The notes under the pieces: generated by a model
Databases searched by the model: none
The model's input: only the letters and a program-made list of their open reading frames with translations
What the model was told of the DNA's origin: nothing
Source of the DNA: Microvirga alba
GTDB taxonomy: Bacteria > Pseudomonadota > Alphaproteobacteria > Rhizobiales > Beijerinckiaceae
Direction of reading: 5' to 3'
NCBI RefSeq assembly: GCF_015694465.1
Contig: NZ_JADQDO010000004.1
Span: forward strand, 186,001-250,000
Length of the DNA stretch: 64,000 bases
In this document: positions 8,114-16,268 of the stretch, in pieces
Numbering within the stretch: position 1 is the stretch's first letter
How the letters are laid out: each line of letters begins with the position of its first letter
Made by a program: the position numbers and the translations under genes

Positions 8114-8800
8114 TTAATATGAAATCGCTTGGTAAGGCGGGGCATAAGGGATCTCGACGATCCGATCGACGAAGATGCTGGGTGTGACGACAGCGGTTGG
8201 CTCAATGGTGCCGAGATCATGCACTTTCTGCACCTGCACGACGGTCTTTTCGGCGGCGGTCGCCATGATGGGATTGAAATTCTGACCGGAGCCGCGAAAG
8301 ATAAGATTGCCCCACCGGTCGGCTTCCCACGCCTCGATGAGCGCCAAGTCTCCCTTGAGTGGCAGTTCGAGCACGTATGACACGCCGCCGATATCACGCG
8401 TTTCCTTGCCCTCGGCGAGCAGCGTACCCACACCGGTCCGGGTATAGAACCCCCCAATGCCAGCGCCACCAGCACGAATGCGCTCCGCGAGCGTGCCTTG
8501 CGGCGTGATTTCGAGTTCGAGTTTTCCCGCAGCGTAAAGTTCGGAAAAGACTGCGGCAGTGCGCGGGTAAGAGCACACAATCTTGCGAACACGTCCAAGC
8601 TTCATAAGGCGCGGTAGCCCACTCGTGCCGATGCCAGCATTGTTGCAGACGATCGTCAGATCCTTGGCGCCGTGTTCGATAAGACCATCGATCAATGCCA
8701 TGGGGTGACCGACTTGGCCAAAACCTCCCACCAGCACGGTCGAGCCATCCTTGACGTCGGCAAGTGCCTCGGCGGCAGTAGCAACCCGCTTGTCGATCAT
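8114..8800 (-). CDS. Class I CoA-transferase subunit A (PcaI/AtoD-like)
   Basis: The 228-residue protein begins with the subunit A signature VLVGGFGQVGHPMALIDGL and LTIVCNNAGIG, followed by GGFYTRTGVGT and DRWGNLIFRGSGQNFNPIMA. It carries no SENG motif, as expected for the alpha subunit. The start overlaps the upstream DUF35 gene stop by four bases (ATGA at 8797-8800). It forms a heteromeric CoA-transferase with the next gene. Confidence 0.92.
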   Translation of the reverse strand: MIDKRVATAAEALADVKDGSTVLVGGFGQVGHPMALIDGLIEHGAKDLTIVCNNAGIGTSGLPRLMKLGRVRKIVCSYPRTAAVFSELYAAGKLELEITPQGTLAERIRAGGAGIGGFYTRTGVGTLLAEGKETRDIGGVSYVLELPLKGDLALIEAWEADRWGNLIFRGSGQNFNPIMATAAEKTVVQVQKVHDLGTIEPTAVVTPSIFVDRIVEIPYAPPYQAISY

Positions 8801-9204
8801 CGAACGGCTCCGGCCTTGGGTTTAAACATCGGCAGCGCATTTCCTTCTGCCGTCTCCACGAAGGCAACGCTCACTGGATCGCCGATCCTGAGCGCCACCG
8901 GATCGCATTCGATAAGATTGGTCATCATCGTGGGGCCCTCCGACAACGTGACATAAGCCATCACGTACGGCGGCTTGGCGCGGCGCATGATGCTGAACGA
9001 GTAGATGACCCCCTCACCCGACGCCTCGACCCATTTCGTGTCCATGCTGGTGCAGAAGGGGCAGTGCTCGCGGGGATACCAATGAGCCTTCTCGCACGCG
9101 TCACAACGCTTTATGAAAAATCGACCTTCCTTCGCGGCCTCCCAGAAGGTCTGCGTCTCCGACGTCGGTTGAGGCTCAATAAAAACACGTTCCGTCATGA
9201 TCAT
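8797..9204 (-). CDS. DUF35 OB-fold protein with intact zinc ribbon
   Basis: The 135-residue protein has all four ribbon cysteines, C34, C37, C48 and C51, in CDACEKAHWYPREHCPFC. The OB-fold half GEGVIYSFSIMRRAKPPYVMAYVTLSEG follows. ATGA overlaps couple it both to the thiolase-like gene before it and to the CoA-transferase A gene after it. An in-frame ATG two codons downstream is an alternative start. It probably binds the adjacent thiolase-like protein and helps hold acyl-CoA. Comparison with the second DUF35 protein at 5651 shows that only that copy has lost cysteines. Confidence 0.88.
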   Translation of the reverse strand: MIMTERVFIEPQPTSETQTFWEAAKEGRFFIKRCDACEKAHWYPREHCPFCTSMDTKWVEASGEGVIYSFSIMRRAKPPYVMAYVTLSEGPTMMTNLIECDPVALRIGDPVSVAFVETAEGNALPMFKPKAGAVR

Positions 9205-10370
9205 TCTCGCTCCAGGATCAGCGTACCGGAGGCGTGGCGTACCCCGAGTTGTCCACCGATGCCGTTGGCGAGCGCCAGATCACAATTCCTGACCTGTACG
9301 GCGGGATGGGCTTCGCCGCGCACCTGGCGGACCGCTTCGATGATTTTGGTCATACCGCCCCGATTACCGGGGTGATTATTGCACAACCCGCCGCCGTCCG
9401 TATTGAAGGGAAGCTTTCCGACGCCCGAGATGAGATTACCGTCCATCACGAAGCGCCCCCCCTCCCCCTTGGCACAGAAACCGAGGTCTTCGAGCTGCAT
9501 CAGCACTGTGATGGTGAAGCTGTCATAGAGTGAAACATATTTGATGTCCGCGGGGCTCACCCCCGCTTGTGCGAAAGCGGCTTTGCCGGACCAGAACGCA
9601 CCGGATTGAGTAATCTCGAAATACCCCCCCTGCTGATGCTGCGGCCGTTCGCCAGCACCGATGACCTTGACGAGGGGGCGCTTCAGGCTCTTGGCTATTT
9701 CTGCTCGTGTCACGATGAGCGCGCCGCCACCATCCGTCACGACGCAACAATCCAGACGATGAAGGGGATCGGCGACCATCGGTGAATTGACCACATCCTC
9801 CACCGATACGAGGTCGCGCGAGAATGCGCGTTCGTTGTACTGCGCATGATGCGATGCGGCAACCTTGATCCAGGCAAGTTGCTCGCTGGTGGTGCCATAG
9901 AGATGCATATGTCGCATCGCGGTCATGCCGTAGACGTTCAGTATCTGGATACCAAAGGGCTGTTCCCACTGGAAATCGGGCTGGTTCGGGTCGTCTCGGC
10001 GAACAAGGCCGCCTTTGCCCCGCCCCTCGGCGCGCGGGCGTCCTGCGAGCGTGATGAGAGCAACGTCGCACTTCCCCGCGGCGATCGCTTGAGCCGCATG
10101 AGAGACATGCAGCAGATAGGATGATCCGCTCGTATTTGTTGTGTCGACGTGCCTCAGATTGAGGTTCATGTAGTCTGCGATGGATAAGGGTCCGGTTCCC
10201 GGAGCGTCCGGGCCGCAGAAAAAGCCATCGATGTCATCCTTGCTGAGACCTGCGTCGGCCAGCGCGCCGAGTGCCGCCTCGATCTGCAGCTGAGCGAGGG
10301 TTTTACCACCGGCATCCCGTGTCGGATGCTCATAAGCGCCAGCGATATAGGCCAATGCGGGATGCGCCAT
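9201..10370 (-). CDS. SCP-x/Ltp2-type thiolase-like protein lacking the nucleophilic Cys (second copy)
   Basis: The protein has 389 residues from ATG 10370. Thiolase-fold segments include LADAGLSKDDIDGFFCGPD, VSLYDSFTITVLMQLEDLGF and PFNTDGGGLCNNHPGNRGG. At the expected Cys nucleophile the sequence is DTTNTSGSSY (residues 76-85), with Thr or Ser instead. The protein pairs with the intact DUF35 gene by a four-base overlap. It is only distantly similar to the copy at 6051, so the two are probably successive or parallel enzymes rather than a recent duplication. Aldolase-type C-C cleavage of a CoA ester is the best guess. Confidence 0.85.
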   Translation of the reverse strand: MAHPALAYIAGAYEHPTRDAGGKTLAQLQIEAALGALADAGLSKDDIDGFFCGPDAPGTGPLSIADYMNLNLRHVDTTNTSGSSYLLHVSHAAQAIAAGKCDVALITLAGRPRAEGRGKGGLVRRDDPNQPDFQWEQPFGIQILNVYGMTAMRHMHLYGTTSEQLAWIKVAASHHAQYNERAFSRDLVSVEDVVNSPMVADPLHRLDCCVVTDGGGALIVTRAEIAKSLKRPLVKVIGAGERPQHQQGGYFEITQSGAFWSGKAAFAQAGVSPADIKYVSLYDSFTITVLMQLEDLGFCAKGEGGRFVMDGNLISGVGKLPFNTDGGGLCNNHPGNRGGMTKIIEAVRQVRGEAHPAVQVRNCDLALANGIGGQLGVRHASGTLILERE

Positions 10371-10574
10371 TGGGTTGTGAGCTCCCAAGAGTGAGAAACC
10401 TCGCCAAAAGCTCTCAGGCCTCAAGACAAGTCAAGGGATTTGCCGGACAGCTTGCTTGACTTCAGTTCACGCGAAGCAAGTGGGATGGTTTCTCATGCGT
10501 TCATGTGATTTTGTCGATTGACGCAGGCTTCATAACTCTCCTCTTTTCACTATGATAAATGGTGCAAGAATATA
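10371..10574. promoter_or_regulatory. Divergent control region with 8-bp inverted repeat
   Basis: The 204-bp gap separates the minus-strand thiolase operon from the plus-strand hydrolase operon. It contains AAGTCAAG (10428-10435) and CTTGACTT (10455-10462), perfect arms 19 bp apart. This is a plausible operator for both operons, and no regulator gene is adjacent. Confidence 0.35.
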
Positions 10575-11375
10575 ATGCCCTATGTTGAGGCCAACGGCAC
10601 GAGCCTGCATTATGAGCTTGCGGGCCACGGCGGACAAATCCTTGTGCTCATTCATGAGTTGGGGGGATCGCTAAGGAGTTGGGACGAAATCGTCCCGGCC
10701 TTCGCCGCCAGCCATCGCGTCCTTCGTTACGATATGCGCGGGCATGGCTCATCCGAGAAAATCCGCGCCCCCTACAGCGCCAGGGATGCAGCAGCCGATC
10801 TGGCTGGTCTGCTTGACGCGTTTGGCATTGGTCGACCGGTGACGATCGCCGGCTGTGCTGTCGGTGCCTGCGTCGGGCTGCAATTCGCGGCGACCTACCC
10901 TGAGCGGATGCAATCGCTGATCGCGATGGCGCCGTCGACCGGAATAGGGGAACAGGCACGACCCTGGGTGCTCAAATGGGCGGACGAGATCGAACGGGAC
11001 GGCATGCGCCGCTTCGTCGACGAGGAAATGGCGCCGAATGCCTATCCCCCGGTATTGCGCACCGATCAGGAACGGTTCGCGCGATTTCGCGGGCAGCAAA
11101 TATCGAATGACCCCGCGAGCTTCGCGGCGACTTATCGCATGCTCGTCGATTGCGATATCGGCAATCACCTCAACGCCGTCACTTGTCCGACGCTTCTCGT
11201 CGCCGGTACGCATGACGTGCCGCGCTCTCCCGCTTTCGTCTCGACGCTCGTCGGGGCATTTCCGGATGCCCGTATGGTGGTAATTGACAGTGGGCATTTC
11301 ATGATGGTCCAGACGCCGCACCTCGTGGTGGATGCGATCTCGGGATTTCTCATCGCGCAACAAGAAAGAGGCTAA
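10575..11375 (+). CDS. Alpha/beta hydrolase, 3-oxoadipate enol-lactonase-like, nucleophile Ser replaced
   Basis: The 266-residue protein has the alpha/beta hydrolase layout. It shows an oxyanion segment IHELGGSLRSW (about residues 26-36), the strand-helix DMRGHGSS, an acid Asp in LLVAGTHDVPRS, and the terminal His in VIDSGHFMMVQTP. The nucleophile elbow should be GxSxG but reads G93-C-A-V-G97, with Ala at position 95. Either chemistry is altered, as in cofactor-free or lyase-type members, or the protein is inactive. It heads a plus-strand operon with the SDR, GST and ring-cleaving dioxygenase. An enol-lactone or C-C hydrolase substrate would fit the family. Confidence 0.85.
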   Translation: MPYVEANGTSLHYELAGHGGQILVLIHELGGSLRSWDEIVPAFAASHRVLRYDMRGHGSSEKIRAPYSARDAAADLAGLLDAFGIGRPVTIAGCAVGACVGLQFAATYPERMQSLIAMAPSTGIGEQARPWVLKWADEIERDGMRRFVDEEMAPNAYPPVLRTDQERFARFRGQQISNDPASFAATYRMLVDCDIGNHLNAVTCPTLLVAGTHDVPRSPAFVSTLVGAFPDARMVVIDSGHFMMVQTPHLVVDAISGFLIAQQERG

Positions 11376-11379
11376 CCGG

Positions 11380-12159
11380 ATGGATCTTCAAATGCGAGGC
11401 CGACGTGCTATCGTCTGCGCTTCAAGCCGGGGACTTGGCCTTGCTTGTGCCGAGGCCCTTTTGGGCGAAGGAGTGAATGTCGTTATCAACGGACGCAACG
11501 ACGCCGTGCTGCAAGAATCCGCCGATCGACTTGCGCTGAGCTATCCCGGGAAGGTGAATGCGGTTGCTGGTGACATCACAACACCGGAGGGGCGTGCCGC
11601 ACTTCTGGCAGCGTGTCCCGATGCAGACATCCTGGTCAACAACAATGCAGGCCCGGATCCGGCCCCCTTCGAGAAGATCAGCGACGCGACGTGGCTTGCA
11701 GGCATCGAGGCGAATATGCTAGCGCCGCTTTTTCTCGTCCGGGCTCTCCTGCCGGGTATGATCGAACGGCGTTATGGCCGCATCGTAAGTATCACCTCTG
11801 CCATGGTGACGACTCCCCGCCCGCGCATGACGCTTTCGGCGGGCGCCCGCGCCGGGTTGACGGCGGCGCTGAAGGGGCTTTCGCTCGATGTTGCTCGCTA
11901 TAATGTTACGATAAACAACATATTGCCTGAACGCTTTGACACTGATCGACAGGAATTCATGGCGCAACAGGCGATGAAGCGGACAGGCTGCACTTATGAA
12001 GAAGCCCGACGCCAGCAGACGGAGAGCATCGCCGCCAAGCGCCTTGGACGGCCAGAGGAACTTGGTGCGCTCTGCGCTTTCCTTTGTAGCCCACTGTCCG
12101 GATACATGTCCGGGCAGAACCTCCACTTGGATGGTGGAAGCTATCCAGCTCTGGTCTGA
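11380..12159 (+). CDS. Short-chain dehydrogenase/reductase with non-canonical active site
   Basis: The 259-residue protein begins five bases after the hydrolase stop. The cofactor loop ASSRGLGLACAEALL (about residues 14-28) and INGRN mark a Rossmann NAD(P) fold, and ILVNNNAGPDP replaces the usual NNAG. Ser140 is present, but the YxxxK motif is replaced: S153-A-G-A-R157 occupies its place. A known SDR branch carries this variation, so the protein may still be functional with a different proton relay. The C-terminal end has the normal SGQNLHLDGG. It probably reduces or oxidises an intermediate of the same pathway. Confidence 0.87.
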   Translation: MDLQMRGRRAIVCASSRGLGLACAEALLGEGVNVVINGRNDAVLQESADRLALSYPGKVNAVAGDITTPEGRAALLAACPDADILVNNNAGPDPAPFEKISDATWLAGIEANMLAPLFLVRALLPGMIERRYGRIVSITSAMVTTPRPRMTLSAGARAGLTAALKGLSLDVARYNVTINNILPERFDTDRQEFMAQQAMKRTGCTYEEARRQQTESIAAKRLGRPEELGALCAFLCSPLSGYMSGQNLHLDGGSYPALV

Positions 12160-12176
12160 TCCTCATGGAGTTCAAG

Positions 12177-12803
12177 ATGCGGTTGTTCTGGTCCCCTCGC
12201 TCGCCATTTGCACGCAAAGCCATGGTCGTTGCGCATGAGGTCGGTGTGGCAAACAGGATCGAGCAGGTCACGACTATCGTGACCGCGGAGACCTTCAACG
12301 CCGACTACGCATCGATCAACCCGACGGGCCTGCTGCCGGCGCTCGAGCTCGAGGATGGCCACGTCCTGTTCGATTCCGACGTGATCTGCGAATATCTCGA
12401 CACGGTCTTCGGGGGCGAGCACCTCTTGCCCCGCCCGCTTGCTGCTCGCTTTCAAGTATTGAAGCGTCAATCACTCGGCAACGGGCTGATGGACCGCGCA
12501 GTTCGTTGGCTTGGCGAAAATTTCAGACCTCCGGCCCTCAAATCCGACGATGTCATTCGATCTTGCCGACAATCGATTCAGGCTATGCTCGACTCGCTGG
12601 AAATCGACGCCACGGCCGCCGGCGACAAACGCTTCGACATGGGAGATGCGACCGTCGCCTGCGCTTTGTCGTATCTTGATTTTCGGTTTGCCGCCGAAAG
12701 ATGGCGCGACGGCCGGCCATGTCTCGCGACACGCTATGCCGCCCAGGCTCTTCGCCCTTCCCTTCGGGAGACGGAGTATATCGCCGCGAAGCCGTCGATC
12801 TGA
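12177..12803 (+). CDS. Glutathione S-transferase family protein
   Basis: The 208-residue protein starts MRLFWSPRSPFARKAMVVAHEVG, a GST thioredoxin-fold N-terminus. It continues with NPTGLLPALELEDGHVLFDSDVICEYLD, which holds the cis-Pro and the DSD glutathione contact, and then an all-helical C-terminal domain. I chose the second ATG because GGAG lies seven bases before it, and the ATG at 12165 has no ribosome site. In aromatic-degradation operons such GSTs isomerise maleyl-type compounds or protect against reactive intermediates. The role here is inferred from the neighbours. Confidence 0.88.
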   Translation: MRLFWSPRSPFARKAMVVAHEVGVANRIEQVTTIVTAETFNADYASINPTGLLPALELEDGHVLFDSDVICEYLDTVFGGEHLLPRPLAARFQVLKRQSLGNGLMDRAVRWLGENFRPPALKSDDVIRSCRQSIQAMLDSLEIDATAAGDKRFDMGDATVACALSYLDFRFAAERWRDGRPCLATRYAAQALRPSLRETEYIAAKPSI

Positions 12804-12919
12804 GGCTGTGAGCTGAGCTCAATCCGGGTTTGATATGCTCGGTTGCGGCTTCCCGTCTACACCGGCTGCATGAGACGCGAGCCGGCTCGTCAGTCCGCAT
12901 CTTCCGCCAAAGGCAAACG

Positions 12920-13852
12920 ATGACTCTCCCACCACCCGTCCTAAAGCCCGCTTTCAATATCACCCGCGCCAGCCATGCTGTACTTCGGGTGCGCGATCTT
13001 GCGCACAGCCGCGCCTTCTATGTCGAGACGCTCGGCATGCTGGTCAGCAACGAAGATCCCGACACGCTTTACTTGCGCGGCGTCGAGGAAGCAGCTCACC
13101 ACAGTCTCGTGTTGAAACGGTCGGTCCAGACCGGTTGCGAACGGCTCGGATTCCGTGTTTTCACCGAGGAGGATCTCGATCTTCTGAGCGCGCATTTCGT
13201 AGAACGGGGGCTTCCTCTCTCGTGGGTCGAAGCACCGTTCCAGAGCCGAACGCTCCACGTCACGGATGAAATAGGCGTGCCGCTCGAGTTCTGCGCCTCG
13301 ATGAAGGTGATGGAGCGTGCCATCAATCGCTTCGACCAGCACACCGGTGCGTGCCCCTTGCGGCTCGATCATATGCAAGTCCTGACACCAGCCGTAGAGC
13401 GTGCCTGCGCGATCTACGGCAAAATGGGATTCCGCACGTCCGAGTACATCGCCGACGAGGGCACAGACGCGTTGCGGGCCGTCTTCATGCAGCGCAAGGG
13501 CAATCCGCACGATATCGTATTCATGCGCAATGATGGTCCACGCCTGCACCATGTCGCCTTCACCTGCCCAGAGGCGCACCATCTGTTACATCTGTGCGAC
13601 CTGCTCGCCGCAGCGGGATTCGGCCGCTCCGTAGAATGGGGCCCTGGGCGGCATTTTGGCCCGGGCTATGCGCGGTTCGTCTATCTGCGGGATCCTGACG
13701 GTCACCGGGTAGAGTTTTTCAATAACCATTACCAGACCATCGATATCGAGGACGAACCGCTGCGGTGGGTCCCGCCGAGCAAAGGCGAAGCATCCCGTTG
13801 GGGGCGACTGTCGCCGCCAAGCTGGCGCGAGGAAGCGACGGCGTTCGTCTGA
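12920..13852 (+). CDS. Extradiol ring-cleavage dioxygenase (VOC fold, type I)
   Basis: The 310-residue protein has two vicinal-oxygen-chelate domains: residues about 15-130 (ITRASHAVLRVRDLAHSRAFY) and 145-275. The iron ligands are visible in the second domain: H151 in LRLDHMQVLTP, H210 or H211 in LHHVAFTC, and E265 in GHRVEFFNN. Their spacing is close to homoprotocatechuate 2,3-dioxygenase. It cleaves a catechol-type ring next to the hydroxyls. AAAGG precedes the ATG at 12920. It belongs to the hydrolase-SDR-GST operon. The FAH-type gene at 17633 could act on the product. Confidence 0.9.
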   Translation: MTLPPPVLKPAFNITRASHAVLRVRDLAHSRAFYVETLGMLVSNEDPDTLYLRGVEEAAHHSLVLKRSVQTGCERLGFRVFTEEDLDLLSAHFVERGLPLSWVEAPFQSRTLHVTDEIGVPLEFCASMKVMERAINRFDQHTGACPLRLDHMQVLTPAVERACAIYGKMGFRTSEYIADEGTDALRAVFMQRKGNPHDIVFMRNDGPRLHHVAFTCPEAHHLLHLCDLLAAAGFGRSVEWGPGRHFGPGYARFVYLRDPDGHRVEFFNNHYQTIDIEDEPLRWVPPSKGEASRWGRLSPPSWREEATAFV

Positions 13853-13876
13853 TATCCGCGGCTTTATGCAAGAGTC

Positions 13877-13905
13877 TCAACCGAGAGCGCCAAAATCTCG
13901 GTTGA
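13877..13905. terminator. Perfect inverted repeat after the dioxygenase gene
   Basis: TCAACCGAGA (13877-13886) and TCTCGGTTGA (13896-13905) form a 10-bp stem with a 9-nt loop, 24 bp after the dioxygenase stop. No clear T run follows, so it may be a weak or Rho-assisted terminator, or an operator for the next gene. Confidence 0.5.
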
Positions 13906-14013
13906 CCCCGCTCCCCGGTCTTTCCAGCCTGCATTCATAGCCGCGTCCAGATTTTTCGACAGGGCGGATAACAAAGCGCCGGGAAGCCGGCCGACAGTTC
14001 AAGGGAAGAAACA

Positions 14014-15060
14014 ATGCGCGTTCTGAAGAAACTTCGAATTCTGTCTATTGTCGCGACAAGCCTCGCGTCGCTTGGCGCCGGAAGCGCCCTCGCCGCGGAT
14101 GCGGCCTTGATCGAGGCCGCCAGGAAGGAAGGCGTGGTCGTCTGGTACGCCTCCGTAGTCGTCAACCAACTTTCGCGGCCAATGATCGCTGCCTTCGAGA
14201 AGAAGTACCCCGGCATCAAGGTGCAGCTCGTCGACGGCCAAGCCACCGACCTCGTCGTAAAGCTCATCAATGAGGGCCGCGCAAACAACATTCAGGCGGA
14301 TGTCAGCCACGGCGCCGCAAACATTCGCGCACCATTGGAGGCAGCAGGGCTCGTCGATACATACCTGCCTGACAGCGCGAAGGATTATGCCGGCGACCTC
14401 AAGGATCCGAACGGCACTTGGGTCGCGCAATCGATGCTGTATCTTCTCCCAGCCTATAACAGCGACATGGTGGCAGAGAAGGATGCGCCGAAATCCTTCG
14501 CGGACTTGCTTGACCCGAAGTGGAAGGGGAAGATGGCCTGGACCAATGCGATGGTGCAAGGCGGCGCGCCGGGTTTCATCGGTACGGTGCTCGGCAGCAT
14601 GGGCGAAGAGAAAGGTATGGACTACCTGCGCAAGCTCGCGGCGCAAAAGGTCATCAACGTGCCGGCCAATCAGCGCGTGGTACTTGACCAGGCAGTCAGT
14701 GGAGAGTTCCCGATCGCTCTGTCGGTTTTCATCAACCACATCGCCATCAGCGCGCAGAAAGGGGCGCCGATCAAGCCAATCCTTGTCGACCCGGTTACGG
14801 GTATCATCGACACGACTTTCCTTATAAAGGGCGCCAAGCATCCGAATGCCGGCAAACTCCTCATTGACTTTATCGTCTCCAAGGAAGGCCAGGAGATCTT
14901 CCGTGAGGCTGACTACATCCCCGCGCACCCGCAGGTCTCGGCGAAGATAGCGACGTTGAAGCCCGAAGGTGGCAACTTCAAGGTTCGCATCCTCCCGGCA
15001 ACTGGCGTGGAGGAGAATATGAAGAAGTGGACCGGCATTTGGAATGAGCTCTACAAGTAG
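14014..15060 (+). CDS. ABC transporter periplasmic substrate-binding protein (Fe3+/family 1 type), orphan
   Basis: The 348-residue protein has a Sec signal peptide with a basic start, a hydrophobic core and the cleavage site GSALA-AD near residue 28. The mature part is a class of solute-binding protein with ALIEAARKEGVVVWYAS, FEKKYPGIKVQLVDGQ and DLLDPKWKGKMAW, resembling the AfuA/Fbp-like or putrescine-type group. GGGAAG precedes the ATG. No permease or ATPase gene is adjacent, so it is an orphan in this window and may feed a distant transporter. A carboxylic or aromatic acid ligand is likely from context. Confidence 0.88.
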   Translation: MRVLKKLRILSIVATSLASLGAGSALAADAALIEAARKEGVVVWYASVVVNQLSRPMIAAFEKKYPGIKVQLVDGQATDLVVKLINEGRANNIQADVSHGAANIRAPLEAAGLVDTYLPDSAKDYAGDLKDPNGTWVAQSMLYLLPAYNSDMVAEKDAPKSFADLLDPKWKGKMAWTNAMVQGGAPGFIGTVLGSMGEEKGMDYLRKLAAQKVINVPANQRVVLDQAVSGEFPIALSVFINHIAISAQKGAPIKPILVDPVTGIIDTTFLIKGAKHPNAGKLLIDFIVSKEGQEIFREADYIPAHPQVSAKIATLKPEGGNFKVRILPATGVEENMKKWTGIWNELYK

Positions 15061-15077
15061 AGCGGCCGCAGCCGGAC

Positions 15078-16268
15078 TTATGAGAGTTCAAAGACTTTCT
15101 GTTCGGTGCGGTGCAGGCGCTCCGCACCACTTGCTGTGATGAGGTAATTGTCGCAGCTCGCCGCGAAGACGTTCGGAGTCATGATCGTGGGATGGATCGC
15201 CATATTCATCCCGGCCGCGACGATCATCGGCTCGTCGAAACGGACGAGCGGTCGCTCTACAAGATTGTAACCCTGACCGTGTGCGTAGATGCGCCTGTCG
15301 ACGCCAAGACCCTGTTCGGTCATGTGACGAGAATGGGCCTCGTAAATGTCCCGACAAGCGATTCCGGGCCTGAAATTCTTGATCGTCTCCGTTTGCGCGA
15401 TCCTTGTCTTCTCAAAAGCATCCATGAACTCGGCAGAGACCTTGCCGAAACAAATATGGCGGATAAGTTCGGTGTAGAATCCTCCGGGTCCGCTGTTCTC
15501 GATCAGCAGACATACAACATCGCCATCTCGAATGGTCCGACCCTGAAGCGGGTAGAAGCGCATCGGGGACGCGGTGCCTTGTGGCGCTGATCCAACCAGG
15601 AGAATGCCGGTCTCGGCTCCCAACAACCGGCCGTGATATTGCGCGAGCGCGCTGAGTTCGAAGTCGCGCATTCCCGGCCTTCCTTCGGCCAAGACCCTCG
15701 CGAAGATCTCGTCCTGCACCTCGGCCGCGCGGCGGATCAGCGTGATCTCCTCCGCACTTTTGATCACCATGAATCCGTCAACAGCATCGGTGACGTCAAT
15801 GGTCTCGGGCATGCCGACCAGTCCCGCCTGGAGAGTCCTCACGAAAGCGTGGGGCATGCCATCAACATTGATGAGCCCAATGCGATGGCAACGACGCCTG
15901 TTGAGCGCCTCCACGACGAGCTCTGCCTCATAGGATTGTGTGTACTGGACCGACTGGAATTCGGCGGTAAACAGTAACTCGCCGACTCCGGGGCGCAGCG
16001 GGTCCGTGTCGTCCAGTTGACGTTTCGTGCCCATGTGACCGTGGTCGACGACTGTCATCGGCTCGCGGCTGTGAAAAATCACCGCTTGTCGATAATTGAC
16101 GGGCTGGTCGGTAAACCAGCGTGTTGCACCGCCCAGATGATCATCGTTGCTAAACGCAACGATGGCATCGATGCGATTCTCCTTCATGTGGTTCCGGACA
16201 AGCGACCAGCGGCGCTCGAGTTCAGCGCGGGATACGCCCGCGATCCGGCGTTCATCATCGGTTGTCAC
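15078..16268 (-). CDS. M24-family creatinase-like hydrolase (probably metal-independent)
   Basis: From the GTG at 16268, which forms a GTGA overlap with the preceding stop, the protein has 396 residues. An ATG at 16295 would add nine. The pita-bread fold shows in LIRRAAEVQDEIFARVLAEGRPGMRDFEL and YAHGQGYNLVERPLVRFDEP. Aminopeptidase P-type members carry two Asp metal ligands where this reads LLIENSGPGGFYTELIRHICFG. Creatinase also lacks them there. The protein may thus cleave a C-N or related bond without metal. It is last in the FAH-DUF4440-dehydrogenase operon. Confidence 0.82.
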   Translation of the reverse strand: MTTDDERRIAGVSRAELERRWSLVRNHMKENRIDAIVAFSNDDHLGGATRWFTDQPVNYRQAVIFHSREPMTVVDHGHMGTKRQLDDTDPLRPGVGELLFTAEFQSVQYTQSYEAELVVEALNRRRCHRIGLINVDGMPHAFVRTLQAGLVGMPETIDVTDAVDGFMVIKSAEEITLIRRAAEVQDEIFARVLAEGRPGMRDFELSALAQYHGRLLGAETGILLVGSAPQGTASPMRFYPLQGRTIRDGDVVCLLIENSGPGGFYTELIRHICFGKVSAEFMDAFEKTRIAQTETIKNFRPGIACRDIYEAHSRHMTEQGLGVDRRIYAHGQGYNLVERPLVRFDEPMIVAAGMNMAIHPTIMTPNVFAASCDNYLITASGAERLHRTEQKVFELS

